This document shows, in pieces, positions 63,080-64,000 of a stretch of 64,000 nt of DNA. The DNA is taken from the NCBI RefSeq assembly GCF_007830315.1, contig NZ_VLKJ01000001.1, forward strand, positions 620,001 to 684,000, written 5' to 3'. The position numbers and the translations under genes were made by a program. How positions within the stretch are numbered: the first letter of the stretch is position 1; every line of letters begins with the position of its first letter. Origin of the DNA: Novosphingobium taihuense. Lineage in GTDB: Bacteria; Pseudomonadota; Alphaproteobacteria; Sphingomonadales; Sphingomonadaceae. The notes under the pieces are model-generated. The model did no database searches and was not told the DNA's origin. It saw only the letters and a list, made by a program, of their open reading frames with translations.

Positions 63080-64000
63080 CCCCGGATCTCCTTCCACACC
63101 GCCACGAACCGCGCGATCTCTTCCTCGGTCGTCTCGCGCCCGATTGAAACGCGGATTACTTCAGCGGCATGGGCATAGCCCATCGCCGTCAACACGTGGC
63201 TGGCCTTCAATGAGCCCGAGGAACAGGCGCTCCCCGCCGAAACCGCGATGCCTGCCCCGTCGAAGCGGATCAGTTGCGCTGCGCTCGACTTGCCCGGCAT
63301 CCGATACGCCGCAATCGTCGGGCTTCGCGGAGAAGTGGCAGCAACAATTTCCGCACCTTCTTCAAGCATGTGATTCGTAAGCGATCTTCGCAAATCCGAA
63401 GCTGGCTTGAGCCATTGATTCCCCGCCTCCATCGCTGCCACCATGCCCAGCACGAGAGGCAGCGCCTCGGTCCCGCCACGATAGCCGCGCTCCTGCCCGC
63501 CGCTCGGGTTCAACAAGGCCCAGTCGCGCACAAGCAACGCGCCCACGCCCACCGGGCCGCCGAACTTGTGAGCCGAAAGCACGATGATGTCCGCATCTGG
63601 AAGGTCGAGCTTGCCCGCCCCTTGCGCCGCGTCGCAAAGCACCAACCCGCCGCTCCCGCGAACCGTTGCGGCGATGCCCGCAACATCCTGCACCACCCCG
63701 GTCTCGCTGTTGACCTGCTGCACCACGATCAGTGCTCGCCCGCCCAGCGCCGCCGCCAACGCCTCTTGATCAAGCAGCCCTCCTGCATTGACCGGCAGGC
63801 GCATCGCGTCGCCCGCCGCGCGCAAGGCGGCATCGTGCTCCACCGCCGAAACCAGCACCCGCTCCGCCTTGGCCCGCCCGATCCCGATGGCCAGCGCCTC
63901 GCTCGCCCCGCTGGTGAAGATCACCTCGCCCTGCCAGCCGAGCGCGGCCTTCACACGGGCACGTGCGTCTTCCAGCGCTGCCCGCGCCGCGCGCCCCGCC
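63076..64000 (-). CDS. Cysteine desulfurase, first of a tandem pair, 5' end cut by window edge
   Basis: The visible 307 residues cover most of the PLP domain and the whole C terminus, beginning upstream of VKAALGWQGEVIFTSGASEA. The PLP Lys is in LSAHKFGGPVG and the catalytic Cys in GSACSSGSLKASHVL. It is clearly paralogous to the next gene, but the two differ at many positions, so this is not a recent duplication. The start codon lies outside the window. Confidence 0.93.
   Translation of the reverse strand, partial: AGRAARAALEDARARVKAALGWQGEVIFTSGASEALAIGIGRAKAERVLVSAVEHDAALRAAGDAMRLPVNAGGLLDQEALAAALGGRALIVVQQVNSETGVVQDVAGIAATVRGSGGLVLCDAAQGAGKLDLPDADIIVLSAHKFGGPVGVGALLVRDWALLNPSGGQERGYRGGTEALPLVLGMVAAMEAGNQWLKPASDLRRSLTNHMLEEGAEIVAATSPRSPTIAAYRMPGKSSAAQLIRFDGAGIAVSAGSACSSGSLKASHVLTAMGYAHAAEVIRVSIGRETTEEEIARFVAVWKEIRG

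Overview
The window is GC-rich chromosomal DNA (roughly two thirds G+C by eye) with the gene families of an alphaproteobacterium of the order Sphingomonadales. Novosphingobium or a close relative is the best guess. Pointers are a protocatechuate 4,5-dioxygenase pair (ligAB), a LOV-HTH light-responsive regulator of the EL222 type, a membrane-anchored LuxR-type regulator, DUF4402 pilins, sphingomonad-type intergenic repeats, and ribosomal protein S12 with Arg at position 88. The genus is inference; no rRNA gene is present.

Layout. 1-4089 (minus): the str operon rpsL-rpsG-fusA-tuf, with tuf cut by the window edge. 4.5-7.4 kb (plus): a visibly AT-richer two-gene insert, SIR2-HerA, an anti-phage defence pair closed by a strong terminator. 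7.5-14.2 kb: small sphingomonad hypothetical genes, an HTH protein whose 5' end contains two copies of an intergenic repeat, a membrane-anchored LuxR regulator, a NarL-type two-component pair, and a Rap1a-like secreted protein. 14.3-15.6 kb (minus): ligA-ligB with a palindromic candidate operator upstream. 16.2-20.4 kb: an HWE histidine kinase facing a LOV-HTH regulator, then folE, a renalase-like FAD enzyme and a hotdog thioesterase. 20.5-27.3 kb: a LysR gene divergent from a tightly packed five-gene acyl-CoA degradation operon (SDR, acyl-CoA dehydrogenase, family III CoA-transferase, thiolase, second acyl-CoA dehydrogenase).

27.5-33.3 kb (minus): a complete RND efflux pump (adaptor, permease, outer-membrane channel). 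33.6 kb: HU. 34.5-40.2 kb (plus): a non-canonical chaperone-usher cluster with DUF4402 subunits. 40.3-46.4 kb (minus): a probable operon for a Tat-exported dehydrogenase subunit, a GMC oxidoreductase, an MFS exporter, an HD-domain protein and an acyl-CoA ligase. 46.6-48.8 kb: a BigR/SqrR-type ArsR regulator divergent from a persulfide dioxygenase and a TauE/SafE transporter. 49.2 kb: tRNA-Pro(TGG). 49.3-54.3 kb: glmS and glmU with small genes between them. 54.4-56.9 kb (plus): gph-pdxA-rsmA. 56.9-64 kb (minus): glcB, an iron alcohol dehydrogenase, a MscS channel, and a 2Fe-2S ferredoxin behind two tandem cysteine desulfurases, the first cut by the right edge.

Most of the window is housekeeping and catabolic core. 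Accessory material of interest is the SIR2-HerA defence pair, the DUF4402 pilus cluster, the LOV-HTH region, the unassigned acyl-CoA operon and the GMC/HD operon. REP-like palindromes mark several convergent gene ends. No transposase, integrase, CRISPR array or rRNA was seen.
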